Shown piece after piece: positions 23,770 through 37,190 of a stretch of 64,000 nt of DNA. The notes beneath the pieces were generated by a model. The model ran no database searches, was not told the origin of the DNA, and saw nothing but the letters and a program-made list of their open reading frames with translations. Each line of letters begins with the position of its first letter. Position 1 is the first letter of the stretch. Origin of the DNA: Linum tenue (Eukaryota > Streptophyta > Magnoliopsida > Malpighiales > Linaceae); contig CAMGYJ010000009.1 of NCBI GenBank assembly GCA_946122785.1, forward strand, positions 23,843,633 to 23,907,632. Reading direction: 5' to 3'. Both the position numbers and the translations under genes were made by a program.

Positions 23770-24858
23770 TGTTCTACCATGAGGTAGAGATCCCACACCC
23801 GAAGGACTGGAACCAGGATATGTTCTACCGCGAGATAGCTCGACGCGCCTACAGGGCGGACTACTTCAACGCCGGCCAGACGTACGTCTCCACCATCAGG
23901 TCGTAGTGGCACATCCTGAACCTGCTGATCACCCGCTCGATCGTCCCCAACGCCACTGGTTTGCACAAGATCCCGAAGCGGGTGCTCTACGCTATGTACT
24001 CAATGGGGAACCTGGAGCACATGTTACATTTGGGTTTTTTCGTGGCCACCACCTTCTCTAGGTGCCACGGGAAACCCAACCACCTCTTCTGTGGTCCCCT
24101 GATCACCCGACTGGCGCGCCACTTCGAGATTGACCTGGAGGGACTCGCGGATGCTTCAGCACGGGGCGGGTCCACCCCCCTCGGCCGGGAGGTGCTCCAT
24201 AACGTGCTTCTACTGGCCTCTGATGGAGCGCGCTCCTGGGTGGATGTGTTGTCTCTGCCTCCCAAGGAGCATGCAGATCGTGATGAGGATGAGGAAGACG
24301 AGGACTACATTGGCGAGGAGGAGGCCGAGGATGATGATGATGATGGCGGGGCCATGGATGCTGATGAGTCGGAGCCCCCGCTATCCCACCAGGGGACCTT
24401 CAGCCACGACGGAGATCCGAGAGAGGCGAGTCCTCCTCTAGTCCTTCTGGTCCATCGATGGCTTCTAGCCCGTCGATGGACTTCTCACGGAGCAGTTCCA
24501 GCAGATGGGGCTCCAGTTTCAGTAGCTCGGGCTCCAGAACCAGTAGCTCATGGACCATCAGGTCCAGTTCTACTAGCACTATTCGGCCCACCAGGCCGAG
24601 TACCAGTCACGGATGACGGTTGTGGACGAGCGCCTCGACCGGATGGAGGCTCAGCTGGGAGTCACTAGTGCTCGCATCGAGCGAGAGCGGGAACGTAGCC
24701 GCCGGATGATGGAGTACCAGGAGCACCTACGCCAGTCCTGCCACCCGCCTCAGGAGCACCACTGGACCACCCGGTGGGACCACTCACCACCCCTGCCATC
24801 ACCGAAAGATGGGGTTGACGACCTCATGGACCAGATCGAATTCACCGGGCTCGAGTAG
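23770..24858 (+). pseudogene. Athila-type retrotransposon env-position ORF (ORF1 family), broken
   Basis: A frame through 23840-24150 reads IARRAYRADYFNAGQTYVST, a stop, LNLLITRSIVPN, then KIPKRVLYAMYSMGN and ITRLARHFEIDLEG. This is the pattern of the Arabidopsis retrotransposon ORF-1/Athila family (PF03078-type), which lies downstream of pol and whose role is unknown. The 235-codon frame 23961-24668 continues into an acidic Asp/Glu-rich tail and then changes frame to a Glu/Arg-rich end (24613-24858, RIERERERSRRMMEY). The 5' end carries a short duplication of ggaaccaggatatgttctac (23758 and 23811). Gag, protease and pol of this element are not in the window. Confidence 0.65.
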
Positions 24859-26219
24859 GCTGTACTCGTGGCCCGTCTTGTGTTGCTTTTGTTTGATTCG
24901 GGGGTGCAAACTGTCTTGTGTTTTGGTTTATTTTCTTTTCTTTTTGATGATGTACTATTGGGCTGACAACTAGACCTAACGTATTGTGGCTGAGTTTTGT
25001 GTTCCCTTTAGCTGTGCCTTTGCGCCGACTGGTCCACTCTCCAGTCCTCTTCACTCAGACTGGTCCCCTCCAGTCTCATGCAGTCCGTGCACACCGGTAA
25101 CATCGTTCCCCTTATCCTTCCCTCTTCTCCATTGAGGGCAATGTCGAACTAAAGTGTGTGTGGGGGGGATGTTTTTATTTTGACTGCATTAGATCTGTTT
25201 GTGTGCTTAGAGCCTAGTCCACTGTCCAAATCTCGATTTGAGGGCTCCAAGTACGTGTTCCTTGCAAATTGCCTGCTCATTATGCTTTGAATTGACAATC
25301 TCTATAGTAATGTGTAACCAAGGGAGGTCGTGTAGCACTATGGAGGATGTTGAAGTATAAGATTTTTCCTATCTAGCTCTCTGTTGTGCCAGTTGATTTT
25401 GTGAATTAGTGGAGCTAAGACTGTTGAATTCATGTGGTAATGGTGCTCATGAACTCGTGTGGGAAACATGGTGCTCATGTGGGAAATGAAAAACAGTTGG
25501 ACCTCCATGTCGAAATCATTGCAATCTTAAACCTGGGGTAAGCCCAAAGTGTGTGGCACCGTTCATTGCACAAAATCGGGTTTTGGAAGAGATTTTAGTG
25601 ATCCTTAGTGGGGTACTTCTAAAAGGTGAAGCTAAACTGTCTCTAGTACAAGTACAACTTCCACCCGTTGAATGGTTTGCCTACTCGAGGATGTGTTTTT
25701 AAGGGCACGGATAGAGCTTCCGACCCCCTTAATTTCATTGACCCTCTACACGAGTTGAGGTAAAGGAGTTAAAAGAAGTATTCTGGCGAGCGCCAGATGT
25801 ACAGTAATTGCTCTTGCTCGACTAATAAGGGTCGACCGTGCACAAGACTGCAGTTGGAACCCCCACCAAGTGAATGAAAAAAAACAAAAGAGAAGTGTAA
25901 AATGAAAGTGCAAAAAAGGGGTTCCAAAGGTGAAATGAAGTGAAAGAGCACCCCGGGACAATGAGTCATTGGTTGTGAATGGTGTGAGTCCCCTTATCCA
26001 TGAACTGGCTGTCTTATTTCCACTTCTTCTCATGATCCTGGCTTGAGTCTAGTACTCGCATTGAGAGAGATAGGAAACTTCTTAGAAGACCAGTTGACCT
26101 CGTAAGCTGCTATATGATCTAGGAAATCCTCTACCGACGATTGGGGTTGTCTATTGCTATAGAGGTCTGGAGAGCTGCATTGGTTTGAGTTAGGTTTGCT
26201 TGGGGACAAGCAAACGGTT
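24859..26219 (+). other. Non-coding 3' region of the Athila-like element
   Basis: This stretch joins the ORF1 relic to the polypurine tract and LTR. It includes a first G-rich run (tgtgtgtgggggggatg, near 25158) and no coding frame. Long untranslated 3' regions are typical of Athila/Tat elements. Confidence 0.55.
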
Positions 26220-26234
26220 AAGTGTGGGGGAATT
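26220..26234 (+). other. Polypurine tract of the Athila-like element
   Basis: aagtgtgggggaatt lies directly before the TG of the LTR. It matches the minus-strand tract of the element at 28722-38787, which primes plus-strand DNA synthesis. Confidence 0.75.
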
Positions 26235-27592
26235 TGATAGACCAATAATTACACATGTTTGTACCCCTATTCTTGAGCCGTTTGAGATGTTGATTCTCGT
26301 GTTTTGAGCCGAATTCACGCTAGGTTGTGTGTTTATATCATATTTCAAGGCTTGGCATTAACGTTAAGGCGAAGGAACAAGTTTCGGGTCAAAAGGATGA
26401 CGTTTGAGTTGAAGGGTGCTGGAGGAGGAAAATACCTGGCCATGAGCAATAATACCCGACCGGATAAAATTCTGAGGAGGCCGGGGAAGTCGATTTTGGA
26501 CGTCGAGAAACAGAATGGGTCCCGGCCAGAGAGCAAAAATACCCGATCGGGTATTCTTGACCTCAATCGGGTATTAAGGCCTTCACCTATGCGCAGCTTT
26601 TCAAAATCCCCCGCCGGGCACCTGAAATACCCGACCGGGGATTATGGCCGGGGATCGCGAGCAGCTGACTTTTGAGGGAAAGAAGGCCAATTTTGAGAGG
26701 GTTCCGAGTTTTAGAGAAAGAAAGTGATACCTAGAGAGAGAAAGCGAGGAACCAGAGTTCCCAAGCGCCTTAGATCGATCTTCATCATCAGTGGGGTCCG
26801 GATAACGCTTGGAGAAGTGCTGATTGTCGACCAGAAGCAGAACCCCATTCTTTACAGCATGTTTTCTGCTTCTGAGCTAGAGTATGCTTCTCTCTCCATG
26901 GAGTAGCTTCCACATTCACCTGGGCATGAAGAACCCTAGATTTGTATGTTAGGTCTGATTGTATGAACCCAAGTATGAATCCATTGATTTGATTATATTC
27001 AATTGAGGTCTGATTTATTGAATGGCATGAATCCTGATCAAATTCCTGTTGTTTCTGCTTTGACCTAGAAAGAGAATATCTGCCTAGGTTGATAGAGCAC
27101 CCTTGATTGAAGGTAGTGAATTGACGAATTTAGTCGAGGAGTCAATTCACTATTCTGTACCGGATTTACTTCGGTAGAGGAGGTTTGGTTCGTTAGGGCC
27201 TCAATCTGTTTACTCCGGTGGAGGTTAGTCTCCCGCTGCGGACTCAGATTGAGAGGGTCTTGAGACCTTTAGTCGAGACTGCAGACTGTTTAAGAACCTC
27301 CCGCATTATAACTATCTTTGAATTCGGACTTGGTAAATTATGATCTGGCTTAACTGCAGTCTAGGGGGAATCATATCCGGGTGATCTCTCTCAACTTGAA
27401 AACAACCTTTTACTGCGTTGCTTATTTGTTTACTTGGACCTTCATTACACTTTCACTGCTAAATAATAAGAATTCGCGGAGTAGTCATCACGCTTAGGAC
27501 CCAGGTTGACATTAAAACCCAAACCCGCTATACTACGCACTAGTAGGTGGTTGCACTTGGCCATTTTCTAGTGTGACGGTAAAGGCGAGTCA
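26235..27592 (+). repeat. 3' LTR of the Athila-like element
   Basis: It starts TGATAGACCAATAATTACAC right after the polypurine tract and ends CGAGTCA. Its start (ctcgtgttttgagccgaatt) and its end (gcacttggccatt...gcgagtca) align with the solo LTR at 60485-61868, which fixes both borders. In its first third it carries repeated near-palindromes of the type aatacccgatcgggtatt (26445-26645). No matching 5' LTR is in the window. Confidence 0.75.
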
Positions 27593-28721
27593 GTAGATTA
27601 GTGCATTCATGAGTTAGGATCAAATGGATTGATGGATTCACAAATTAGATAAACTGGATTTATGGATTGGCTTCATGCATCCAAGTTATATCTAAACATT
27701 TGACCAATATGAAAAAATTTAAAATTTGAAGTACTAAAATATCATAATAAAAATTTACGAACCAAAATTTAGTTTTTCAATGATATTTTCATAAGAAAAT
27801 AATTTGTATGTGCCAAATTATAAATATAAAAAATAAAGATGTTGAATTGTAATTTATCAGCAATCCATTAATCAAATTCATTTATCTACCAATCCAATTG
27901 GATATGTATTTAAATGTATAGAATTAATTGGATATTTTAGTGGATATATTATATTTATTGAATTTGAGCCTAGGGTAGGGTGCATAACCAGGTCTCTTGG
28001 TTTTATATGTGGTTAAATATAAAGGTTGAGAATTAAAATGCTTTTTATTTTTCCTGCTTTTTAATTGGCTTATTTTTTCTTGTTTTCACTTGGATTTTAA
28101 AGAAATTTGCACAAATATAATGAGTTTGTTATGATCTAAAACAATTCAATATATTTCGAGAGAAAACATTTTGTACCACTCATACCACTCATTACCACCC
28201 TATTGCGACATTGTATCACTCTGTATCACCTTTGTTTTCACTCAAAACATAAAAAAATTACATAGAAGGAACAAGTTCATTGTGATCTACTGAATCACAT
28301 ATTTCTGAGTAAAAACATCTCAGGACCAAATATATCACCCTAGTATATGGTGGTAACTGGTGGTATACGTTGATAAAAGATGGTAATTGGTAAATGACGA
28401 TTAGTATATTTCTACTATTATGTATACAATCATTCTACATTATGATATACCCATACCACCATGGTACACTGCTATACCACCATGGTATAATTTTATGTAC
28501 TATCAAGCATTATCACTAGAACATAGACTAGTAATATATGTCTCAATATTTTTTATTCAAAAATATTTCAAAGTGGATGTCATTTTAAAAAACACAAGTT
28601 ATCTGATTTTTGTGAAAAAAAAATTGAATTACAACTTCAAATGAAAAAAATATAATCCACTAAATCAAATTATGGGAGAAATTAATTGTCTTCCATAAAT
28701 GATGTTATTAATGATTATGAA
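27593..28721. other. AT-rich spacer between two retroelements
   Basis: No gene was recognised. The region 28160-28500 is rich in taccacc/ggtggta words. Nothing else is supported. Confidence 0.35.
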
Positions 28722-30280
28722 TGGAAAGCACTTACATCCGTGCAGGTTTTTGTCAGAGGTTTGCGCGTATCCACAACTACCCCATCCTAGGCCCAGTTTA
28801 ACGTAGAACATTATTGCCATATAGTGGTAATGAATGTCGTATTCTAACCGAGTCCTATTACCCTAGCCTACTTCCCACCTAGTTGCTAATTAGTTAATCG
28901 GTTTTTAAGATTTTGAATGGAGGATATGAGTAAACTCGAGTCTAAAGATTATCAAAGATAAAAGTAGGTACTTCGGGGACTAATCCTCCCCCTAGCTTAG
29001 GGTCACTATGCATATATAGATGTCTAGGGTCATCGAATGTGGTAAGTGAGCTCTTTTCCGTGGACCTTCTTCGTTATCCACACACCTCCGAGTATGCATC
29101 CCCTAAACCCATGTTCCAGTCACCTCGATCTAGGCTATCATATATGGAGAATTAAGTTTATGGCTAATTTGAATGGACACTATCCACCGTCCACATCGAG
29201 GTTTTATCTCGGTTTTCACCTAGGAAAGCCACTTATAGCAGGGGTATGGTCGCTTCGACCACTATAGGCCCCTATTCAAACATCTAACCTAAACTCGCCA
29301 GATGGCGCATACCCGTCTAACCCTAGAACTCCATACCCAGCAGTAGCATAAAGCAGACTAAGAGGGGAGGTTTGGGCCAGTTGCCCAAGCGTCATCATTT
29401 GGGAAAGAGTGGAATTAAAATCAACTAGGCAAACACATTCATTCATTCAATCCCTAAAACATTTATATATACAAAATAAACCCTAAAACTAGGGTTTGGG
29501 GATTAGAACCCCTAGTACCTGAGAGGACTACTCCATAAAGGAGGGAAGAAGATACATGGTAGAAATAGAAGAAGACTTGAAGTCGGGAAAGATCCTCCTT
29601 GCTCCTAGCTCCTCCTTCTACTCCTTCTCCTTCTTTCAGCGTTTCTCTCTTCTCTCTCTCTATAACCAAAAAATTTCTCTCAAAATCACCTCTCATAAAA
29701 TGGTGAAAGGGGTCCTCTATTTATAGGCACTCTGGACACAGGGAAGTTTGCGGCCTGAAAAAGAATATCGCGGGCGGGATCTTTGGTCTCTGAGCTGTTA
29801 TCTCGAAACGCAGTCATCGATGCCTGAGGAAAGGGGAAGATTGTGGGTTGACTTCGCGGTCGCGATCCGTGAGTCGAGGCCTTGATCTTTTCGTGGGCAA
29901 TATGAACGCTGGCCGTGATGCGACTGGGGAAACTATTTGTTTCTTCAAGGCTCCCTCCATGCGAAGTTCGCGCCCTAAGCCTCCAAGATTGCGGTTGTGA
30001 TCTTTAGCTTCCGGGCCTCAATCTTCAGCTGGTTTTCACGACTTGTGATCCCGGCCGTGATCTTTGGCTTATAAGCCACTATCTTTAGCTATCTGCCCCT
30101 TCTCTACATTTGTGACCTTGTTTTGCATCTAATTTGCTCATATTGACTAATACACCCTACATCAAAATCAAATAGGAACGCAATAGGGATGTATTGACGA
30201 TGTTCACGCATTTTAACACATGAATTGGCACAAAACATACCTAGATATGTAAGTAAATAACACCAAGTTTGGTGTTATCA
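28722..30280 (-). repeat. 3' LTR of the minus-strand Athila/Tat-like element
   Basis: On the minus strand it begins TGATAACACCAAACTTGG and ends near the sequence complementary to cacttacatccgtgcagg. A TATA-like box (complement of ctatttatag, 29717-29726) lies in the middle. Just upstream of it in U3 (about 29755-30075) are several gatcgcgg/cgcgatc near-palindromes. The copy at 37216-38787 is similar throughout with scattered differences. Confidence 0.85.
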
Positions 30281-30298
30281 AACTCCCCCACACTTAGG
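30281..30298 (-). other. Polypurine tract of the minus-strand element
   Basis: On the minus strand it reads cctaagtgtgggggagtt and abuts the LTR start TGATAAC. It is nearly the same as the tract at 26220-26234, so the two elements are related. Confidence 0.8.
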
Positions 30299-31899
30299 AT
30301 TTTGTTTGTCCCCAAGCAAACCTACTCAAAGCTAATGCAATATGATAGATGAATCAATGAGGTATGCATGCTAGTTATTCATTGCATAGTTGAGAGTATA
30401 CAGGGATGAATAAACGCTACTACCTTCCTACTGTTCAAGCACAAACTCTCGTGTGAGTACCATATCTACTACCTTAGGCCAATCATAAAAAAATGTGCTC
30501 AGGGGGATTCTCAGACAACAAACAACTACTAGAACCTATTGGAGGTGATTTTATTCTTCCTTTTGGGGTAAGATTTGTCATTTTTCAGTCTCCTTTTTCT
30601 TCGTTTATGCACATTGCACCGAACCTTTGCAAAAAAAATTTCTTTGCATAATAGAATCTCTCCCTCATGACCAAGAGCGGATGAATCATTATCTTCCCTT
30701 TCAAGTTCACATGTGGGGAAGTTGATGGTCGGATTCGTCTTAGCCCGAGTACCACGTCTCAGCCTGCACTACACATTGGGTTGCCACACATGTCGAGTAT
30801 AAACGAGAGTTATGAGGTCTCGTGAATCTCTAAAAGGTACCTTTGGTCCTTAGAATACAATTCCGTGAGGAGGAGAGGTGTTTGGGGGGTGGTTAGTAGT
30901 AATAGATGATCGGGATGCAATAAAGCTATGTGAACCCCAAACACATCCTCGAAGGGCACTCTGAGCCAAGAGAACAATCCTTTTATGGTTGATCTTAATT
31001 CTTTGCCCGGTTGCCACTCACGTGAGAACCTTTTTTCCTATTTTTAAGCACAAATTGAAAATTTTCCTAGTTCACATAAAGAAGAGAATCCCGCACACAA
31101 TGCCTTCCTAAGGTAGCAAAAATTATCGACTCACAAAAGAGGAAGAAAGTAGTAGAATCCCTCACGTACAGATACTCAAACTATGCAACTATAACCTAAG
31201 ATGCACCAAAAATCAATCCATCTAATCAAGTCAAAGCACATCGAGTAGGTAATTGCAAGGACAAAGTGTTTTGGAACCCTCAAATTTGAAAAAATAATTG
31301 GTGTAGCATTCAAGGTTCCAAAAACACTAAAATTTCACCATTCATCACCATAACATAAAAACGATTACTAACACAGACTCCCACAAGTGTTTATCAACGT
31401 CTTACATTCACAAACGAGGGAAAATGCTAGCAATCAACGGTTCAACCAATCATGATAGACATTCAAACAAACACAAACATCCCCCCCCCCCACCCCTCCA
31501 CTTAAGCAACACATTGTCATCAATATGGGAGTTTCCAAAGGAAAGATCGTGAATGTTACCATAGGTCGGGTTGTGAATTGGTGAAAGTTCACAAGTGTAG
31601 TCTTTGTCTTCCTGGTGGTTTTCACAATGATAAAGCGCATAAGATAGAGGAGAAAGAATAGGAGTTATAGATACGATATATAAGTATATAAAATAGGAGC
31701 TACTACTATGATTACTAGCGTAATTAAAGTACAAAAAGTAGAAAGAAATTAAAGTGATAATTAAACATTGTTTTAATTGGAATAAAGAAAAAGAAAAGAT
31801 AGAACCTAGACCCTGGATGCCTAGAACTCATTCCTCCTCGGAGGGTCCTTCTTCTTCATTGTGTAGAGGTGTTGGAGAGGTGAAGCGGTTGAATGTGGC

Positions 31900-33290
31900 T
31901 GATACATCGTCGATCGGAATATTCATCTTCTCGATGATCACGTGGATGCACGCCATGATGTGGAGTTGCGCCTCTTCTCCATTTGTTGATTGTGAAGGAT
32001 GCCCACTATCATTGCCTCAATTCTATAATCCCTTGCATTGTTGCTCGGTGGGTGAATCAGTTGGAGAGTGGGAATAGGCGTATCTCCTCCTTCATGCACA
32101 CTTTCTTCTTGATCTTCCTCGGTTGCCAAACCTCTTCGGTCCCTTGCCATTCTAACTTTCGGAAGCCGAAAAATTGTCCCTTCCATCTCCAAAGTATTGG
32201 TGGTTGGAAATGGGAATCCTTGACCCCCCCAAATGCCATCATTGCTCATGTGTAGCACCTTAACCTTTCACTTCAAAACCTCGAAGGACATAGGAATGGT
32301 CCGTCCATCCATTCGAAATTGAACGGCTTCGAAGTGAACTTAGAAATATCTGGCAAGTCGGTGATCTGTCTCATAGCTCTTGAATATAGATAAGATAGAC
32401 AACCCGAGATGAAGAGACAGTAGAATATGCATGCTATGAAACAAGGTGATGCCTCGAGCGGTTAGGTTGCCTTTACTCCTGTTTTTCCCTCCCACGGATC
32501 TAGGGATCACGTGGTGTATGAGTCTCCATGCTGGCTTCACCTCACTGGCTTTTGATAACTTCACATCACATTGTCCACTATCGGATTTCTTGACTTCATT
32601 CTCATAAAACTTCTTGAAACAAGGGAAGTCGGATTCCCTTGTCAAGGTAGCAAGTCATTAGATGAATCAATGAAACTCGTCGGGTAGATGTCCATCGCTC
32701 TAGTGAACTCCCGGATCGACATATGATGATGTTCTGCTCCGAGTTGAAACTATATGTTATCTTCAAGGTCGGCGGCACCCCTCATATCTCAAATAGTGAG
32801 AATACACTTATAAATTCTAGAATAATCACCTAGTAGATATTTTCTTGAATAGAGAGTAACTTGAGCCATGCCAACTTCTGTACTTTAGAGCGGATTGCAT
32901 TTTCAATTCCGAGTTGGGAGAAAAGTGTCCAATTGAAACAATAACTTTCGCCTAAAGGTAATCCTTGAAGCCACAAAAGTTTGCTCTTGAATTGCTCGTG
33001 CACGTGTTCCAAAAAATAATGAGTGATGTGCTCGACGCTGCCTTCTACATTTGCTTGATCATTTTGATGTGATACCCTCAGTGGATATTGAAGATGTGAT
33101 GTTGGAAGAGGTACTTCAATAAACACTTCTTTTTATTTGGATTTCGTTGATTCCTTCTTTTGACCTTGGCGAGGGCGAGAGGTACAAGACGATTAACTCT
33201 CACAATGTCCCATGCCTTTGGCCTTGTGTTTATCCTACAAAACAAGTGGTTCACATGTGCACAACCCATTAATCCAAAAATCACATTTCA
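31900..33290 (-). pseudogene. Env-position ORF-like relic of the minus-strand element
   Basis: Frames are fragmentary. The clearest signal, about 32750-32650, reads FQLGAEHHHMSIREFTRAMD, preceded by DMRGAADLED and an in-frame stop. It resembles the F.LG...MS..EF...MG.Y block of Athila ORF1-like proteins. Other pieces (32830-33126 with HVHEQFKSKLLWLQGLPLGE; 32340-32645) fit the same position but are not diagnostic. Between 30299 and 31900 I see only non-coding sequence, including a C-run near 31481. Confidence 0.45.
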
Positions 33291-33949
33291 AAATAGCAGC
33301 ATTCTCATGAACTATAATTAGACCCCTAGTTTCTTCCCCCACACTTGAGTGAAACTAAGAATTTGGTAAAGGGGAAGTTAAGTAGAGGGATTGTTCCAAG
33401 ATATTGTACTAAAGGATATCCCAAACCAATGTAGAAACAATTAGGGATTGTCACCCCCATGCTATGAAGTTGGTACCAATCAAAAGGATTGCAAATAATT
33501 AACTCTATGTGGTTGTGGACTTTGTTCGAACATTTGGTGGGTGGTTTTTGAAAGTGTCATAAATGCATGAGAACAACACGCCAAGGTTTCTAAAGTAACA
33601 TAGATAGTTCATTAAAGAGAAGAAGAGTACTTCCATGCAAAAAAGATGTCATCCTATGTATAACATGGGCATTAATGGTTTCAAACATTCAACACATGTT
33701 AGGTAAGATAAGGTATTAAAAAGGCACAACAAACATGAGAAAGTGTACCTTATCTTATTAGGGGACATGATGGGAATCCAAAAGCAATTAAAAGTCCTTC
33801 TCAAAAGATGCTAAGAAAGGGGATTAAAGAAGGTAGGTTGAAAGAGTAAAGAGGGTGAAGAGTAATGGTATGAAGATCTAGAAAAGTGTGAGAGAATGAA
33901 CATACTTAGATCTAGACGGCTGCCATTCCTTAAATAGGGACGACAAGAT

Positions 33950-34012
33950 CGCAGGCTAAGGCACCCAAGATCGCGACCGCGATCTTTAGCCTCAAGGCCG
34001 CGATCTTTGCCC
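33950..34012. repeat. Internal copy of the gatcgcg palindrome motif
   Basis: It contains agatcgcgaccgcgatct (a perfect dyad) followed by a second cgcgatctttg. These are the same words as in the U3 part of this element's LTRs, here placed between protease and the env-position ORF. Confidence 0.7.
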
Positions 34013-34545
34013 TTTTCAGACAAATCATTTTCTCCTCTTTCACAATTCCAATTTTCATCCAAACATTTAAGCAAACATCCAAAAGTCAAGGCTAAGTCAT
34101 ATCAAACAATTTCAATGCGTTTCTAAGGTGCTAACTAAACTATTATTCAAACAAAAGGTAAAAGGGAAAGATACGCAAACTGAAACATTGGTTTGCCTCC
34201 CAACAAGCACGTCTTTAAAAGTCTTTTCTGTGGACTTGACTTCTTAAGCACAAATGGGCAGATCTCCATACTTCACCGACGACCCTTCGTAGAAGTAATA
34301 CTTGTGGTGAAGTCCAAGGTGAAGACCATGGAATATCTCGGAAGCCGCATCTGGTAATTGAGCTAGAAATGATCCATTTGAGAATTTAATTGGAAGTTGG
34401 TGAGGGTTAAGCTCCTTAGCAGAGATGTCATTATCCGTGAATGGCTTGTAGCATTCCGCGAATTCTTAATTTCAAGAATAGAAGCTAAGTAGCCCTTGAA
34501 AAATCGGCTTTCCATTTTTGGATGTCTCTCTTCAAAGATGAACCG

Positions 34546-35343
34546 TTAGAGCTTTCTTCCATGACCATCGGAAAGATGAGAAACCTGGAACAACTCTTGT
34601 GCTTCCCTCTCGCAAGAAAACTTTGACTTGCCCAGTTTCTTCATAGCCTTGCAAGAATCACTCACTCTTTCAACTTGATTGTCATGGGGGTCAACATGGG
34701 AGACCATATTGAACCATTCTATCCTGGAGCTTGAAGGTGGTGTGGTAGGCGGTGTAACCAGCTTACAATACATCTTGACATCATCCCATTTGTAATATTT
34801 GTGAAAATTCGGGATTGGAGTCATCTTGTAGCTTATTTTTTCCTCACCAAATCTTAAGGTGATCTTGCTTCCACTTACATCAATAATAGTCCATGTCGTG
34901 GCTAAGAATGGTCGGCCTAGAATAATGGATGCATCATACTCCTTCCTGTCTAGAACCACGAAGTCCACCAGCTACACAAAATGAGCACACTTTACCAAGA
35001 CATTCTCTATGATTCCTCTTGGCTTTACAATGGATATATTGGCCATCTCAATTTGCATTGAAGTAGGTATTAGTGATCCAAGATCCAATTCATTGTATAT
35101 CCATGTATGCATGATGTTGATGCTAGACCCCAAATTGGCCAATGGATTCCAAAAAGTTTTATCCCCAAAGCTGCATGGAATAGTGAAAGTTCCCGGATCT
35201 CTCAGCTTGGGAGGGAAATCTCTGCAACCAATAGATGCCGAAGCAACTTCACTAACGGCCACCATAGCCACTTTTTCCATTTTCCTCTTTCCCGAAAATA
35301 TCTCTCTCAAGAATTTAGTATATTTGGGGATCTTCCAAACCAT
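34546..35343 (-). pseudogene. Aspartic protease region of the minus-strand Athila/Tat-like element
   Basis: Pieces read FPPKLRDPGTFTIPCSFG, then LANLGSSINIM, KPRGIIENVLVKC, VDFVVLDRKEYD, IILGRPFLATTWTIIDVSG and LRFGEEKISY, which is the gypsy retropepsin of the Athila/Tat type in full order. The residue at the catalytic Asp position (family pattern DLG/DSG/DTG) is Asn here (35144-35152 region), so the enzyme would be dead even without the stop (about 34969) that splits the frame. Downstream, where reverse transcriptase should start, similarity ceases. Confidence 0.8.
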
Positions 35344-35375
35344 ATCTAGGAAGGGGACAGATACCTTTACCTACT

Positions 35376-36891
35376 TCAAGATATCTTTCCATGGAACACA
35401 TTCATGATAGAAGGTTGAACTTCCTCCTGAGCTAACTCCTTTTCTTTAACAACCTCTTGAGGGACTTCTCTTACCGGGATCCTTGGATTTGGTTTAGGAA
35501 TCTCCTTCAATGGCCAGTCACTCCTTAGAGTTACCGCATGGCATCCTTTTTTTGGGTTAGGCTCGATATTGCCCGATAGAGCTCCTTGAGGTCTCAATAA
35601 GATAGTCTGAGCCAATGAACTTAGTTGGGCTTCAAGATTTTGAAATGAAGCTTGTTGATTTCTTTGTCCCGCTTCCAAACTCGAGAATTTGTTTGCTGTA
35701 TTTTCTATGAACTTATCAATAGCTTCGAACTTCTTGTTAGAATGTGTGACAAATTGCCCTCCAAGTCTTCAAGCTTATCAAGTAGACCATCGGAGGGTCG
35801 GCTTTGTTCTTGATATGCCCCTTGATATGTTGGTTGACTCAGCCTCGGATATGCATTTTGCATTGGAGCTTCAGATTGAAACTCCGGCGGTTTCCATTCC
35901 ATCGGAGAAGACCAAATGAAATTTGGGTGACTCCTCCATCTCGGATTATAAGTCGAACTATAATGGTTGTTTCCTCGGGATTGACCTCCAATAAAGTTGG
36001 CTTGATCGAATTGAATAGAGGCTTCAAACATCGACTTGCACTCTTTCATGGTATGACTCGAGTCACCACACCAATCATACTGCATAAGTTTCTTCCCATT
36101 GCTCTTCATTGATGCTGCAACTTGATCGATCTTCTTGGAAAGTTCTTGAGTATTGGTCGATAGAGATGATGGTTCTTTGATCTTCAATAAACTTACCTTC
36201 AATATGCTCTTACCCCTTCTTCTGTCACCCCAATCGTAACTGTTAAGGGTCGTCTCTTTGATTAGTTTTTGAAATTCTCCGACTTCTTTGTTCCGAATGG
36301 CACCTCTACTAGCCGCATCAATGAGGCTTCGCTATTCCTTCGTTAACCCATTGTAGTAACTTTCAACTTGTAACCAATCAGCTATACCATGACGAGGACA
36401 CTTTAGTAGAAGAGATGTGAATCTTTCCCGTGCTTCAAACAATGGTTCATCCTCCTCTTGACGGAACATAGTAATTTCACTTATCATCAAAGTCGTCTTA
36501 GAAGGTGGAATGTATCTTGCAAAGAACTTGTTGCATAGATCATCCCACGAGGTGATAGAGTGATGTGGTTGATTATTCAAACACTTCTTTGTCGTTCCAG
36601 TCAAGGTAAATGGGAATAACCTTAGTCAGATAGCCTCTTGAGGGACTTGTTCACCTTGATTTCGTCCACCAACTCGTAAAATGACTTGGCGTGCGCATGT
36701 GCATCTTCACTCATCATCCCATTGAATTGAACCTCACTTTGAAGCATCAAAATTGTGTCCGGATTTATCTCATAATCATTGTTGGGCAACGTAGGATGAA
36801 GAATATGTGATTGAACATTTCCCACTCTTGGCCTAGAGTAAGAACCCGTTCTTCTTGGCCTTAGTGGTACTTGAGTTTGAGGCTCCGCCAT
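35376..36891 (-). pseudogene. Gag gene of the minus-strand Athila/Tat-like element
   Basis: It begins MAEPQTQVPLRPRRTGSYSR at 36891. The capsid region follows: PQEAI, LRLFPFTLTG, ITSWDDLCNKFFARYIPP, MFRQEEDEPLFEARERFTSL, LLKCPRHGIADWLQVESYYN. The zinc knuckle near 36085 reads YDWCGDSSHTMKEC, so the first Cys of the CCHC motif is Tyr. The tail (QNLEAQLSSLAQ, LRPQGAL, 35376-35678) is the usual link to the protease. One frameshift near 36650, stops near 36625, 36332 and 35704 and further breaks make it non-functional. Confidence 0.85.
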
Positions 36892-37190
36892 TAGTGGAGA
36901 TTGAGGTCTTGCAACTCTTCTTAGATTCCGAAGGGTTCACTCGATTTCAAAATCAAGAGGTAATATTTCCAAGGATTCCATTCTTTGCATACAAGTTACA
37001 ACGGTACTAGAAAACACAACCTCAATAACTCGTGACGTACAAAGTTGGATAACAAAACAAACAAACAACAAAACGAATACGAAAAGAACAAAACACAAAA
37101 CAAATTCACAAAAACAAACACAAAACAAAACAAATAAAGTAAGGTAAAGACTAACTAACAACTTAATGATTTTCTAGTAGTTACCAAGGA
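36892..37190 (-). other. 5' leader of the minus-strand element
   Basis: Untranslated stretch between primer site and gag start, rich in aacaaaacaaa on the plus strand. No gene is visible. Confidence 0.5.

Noticed and set aside
35009..35407. 132-codon plus-strand frame
   Set aside because: Antisense to the gypsy protease, whose minus-strand reading matches the family block by block.
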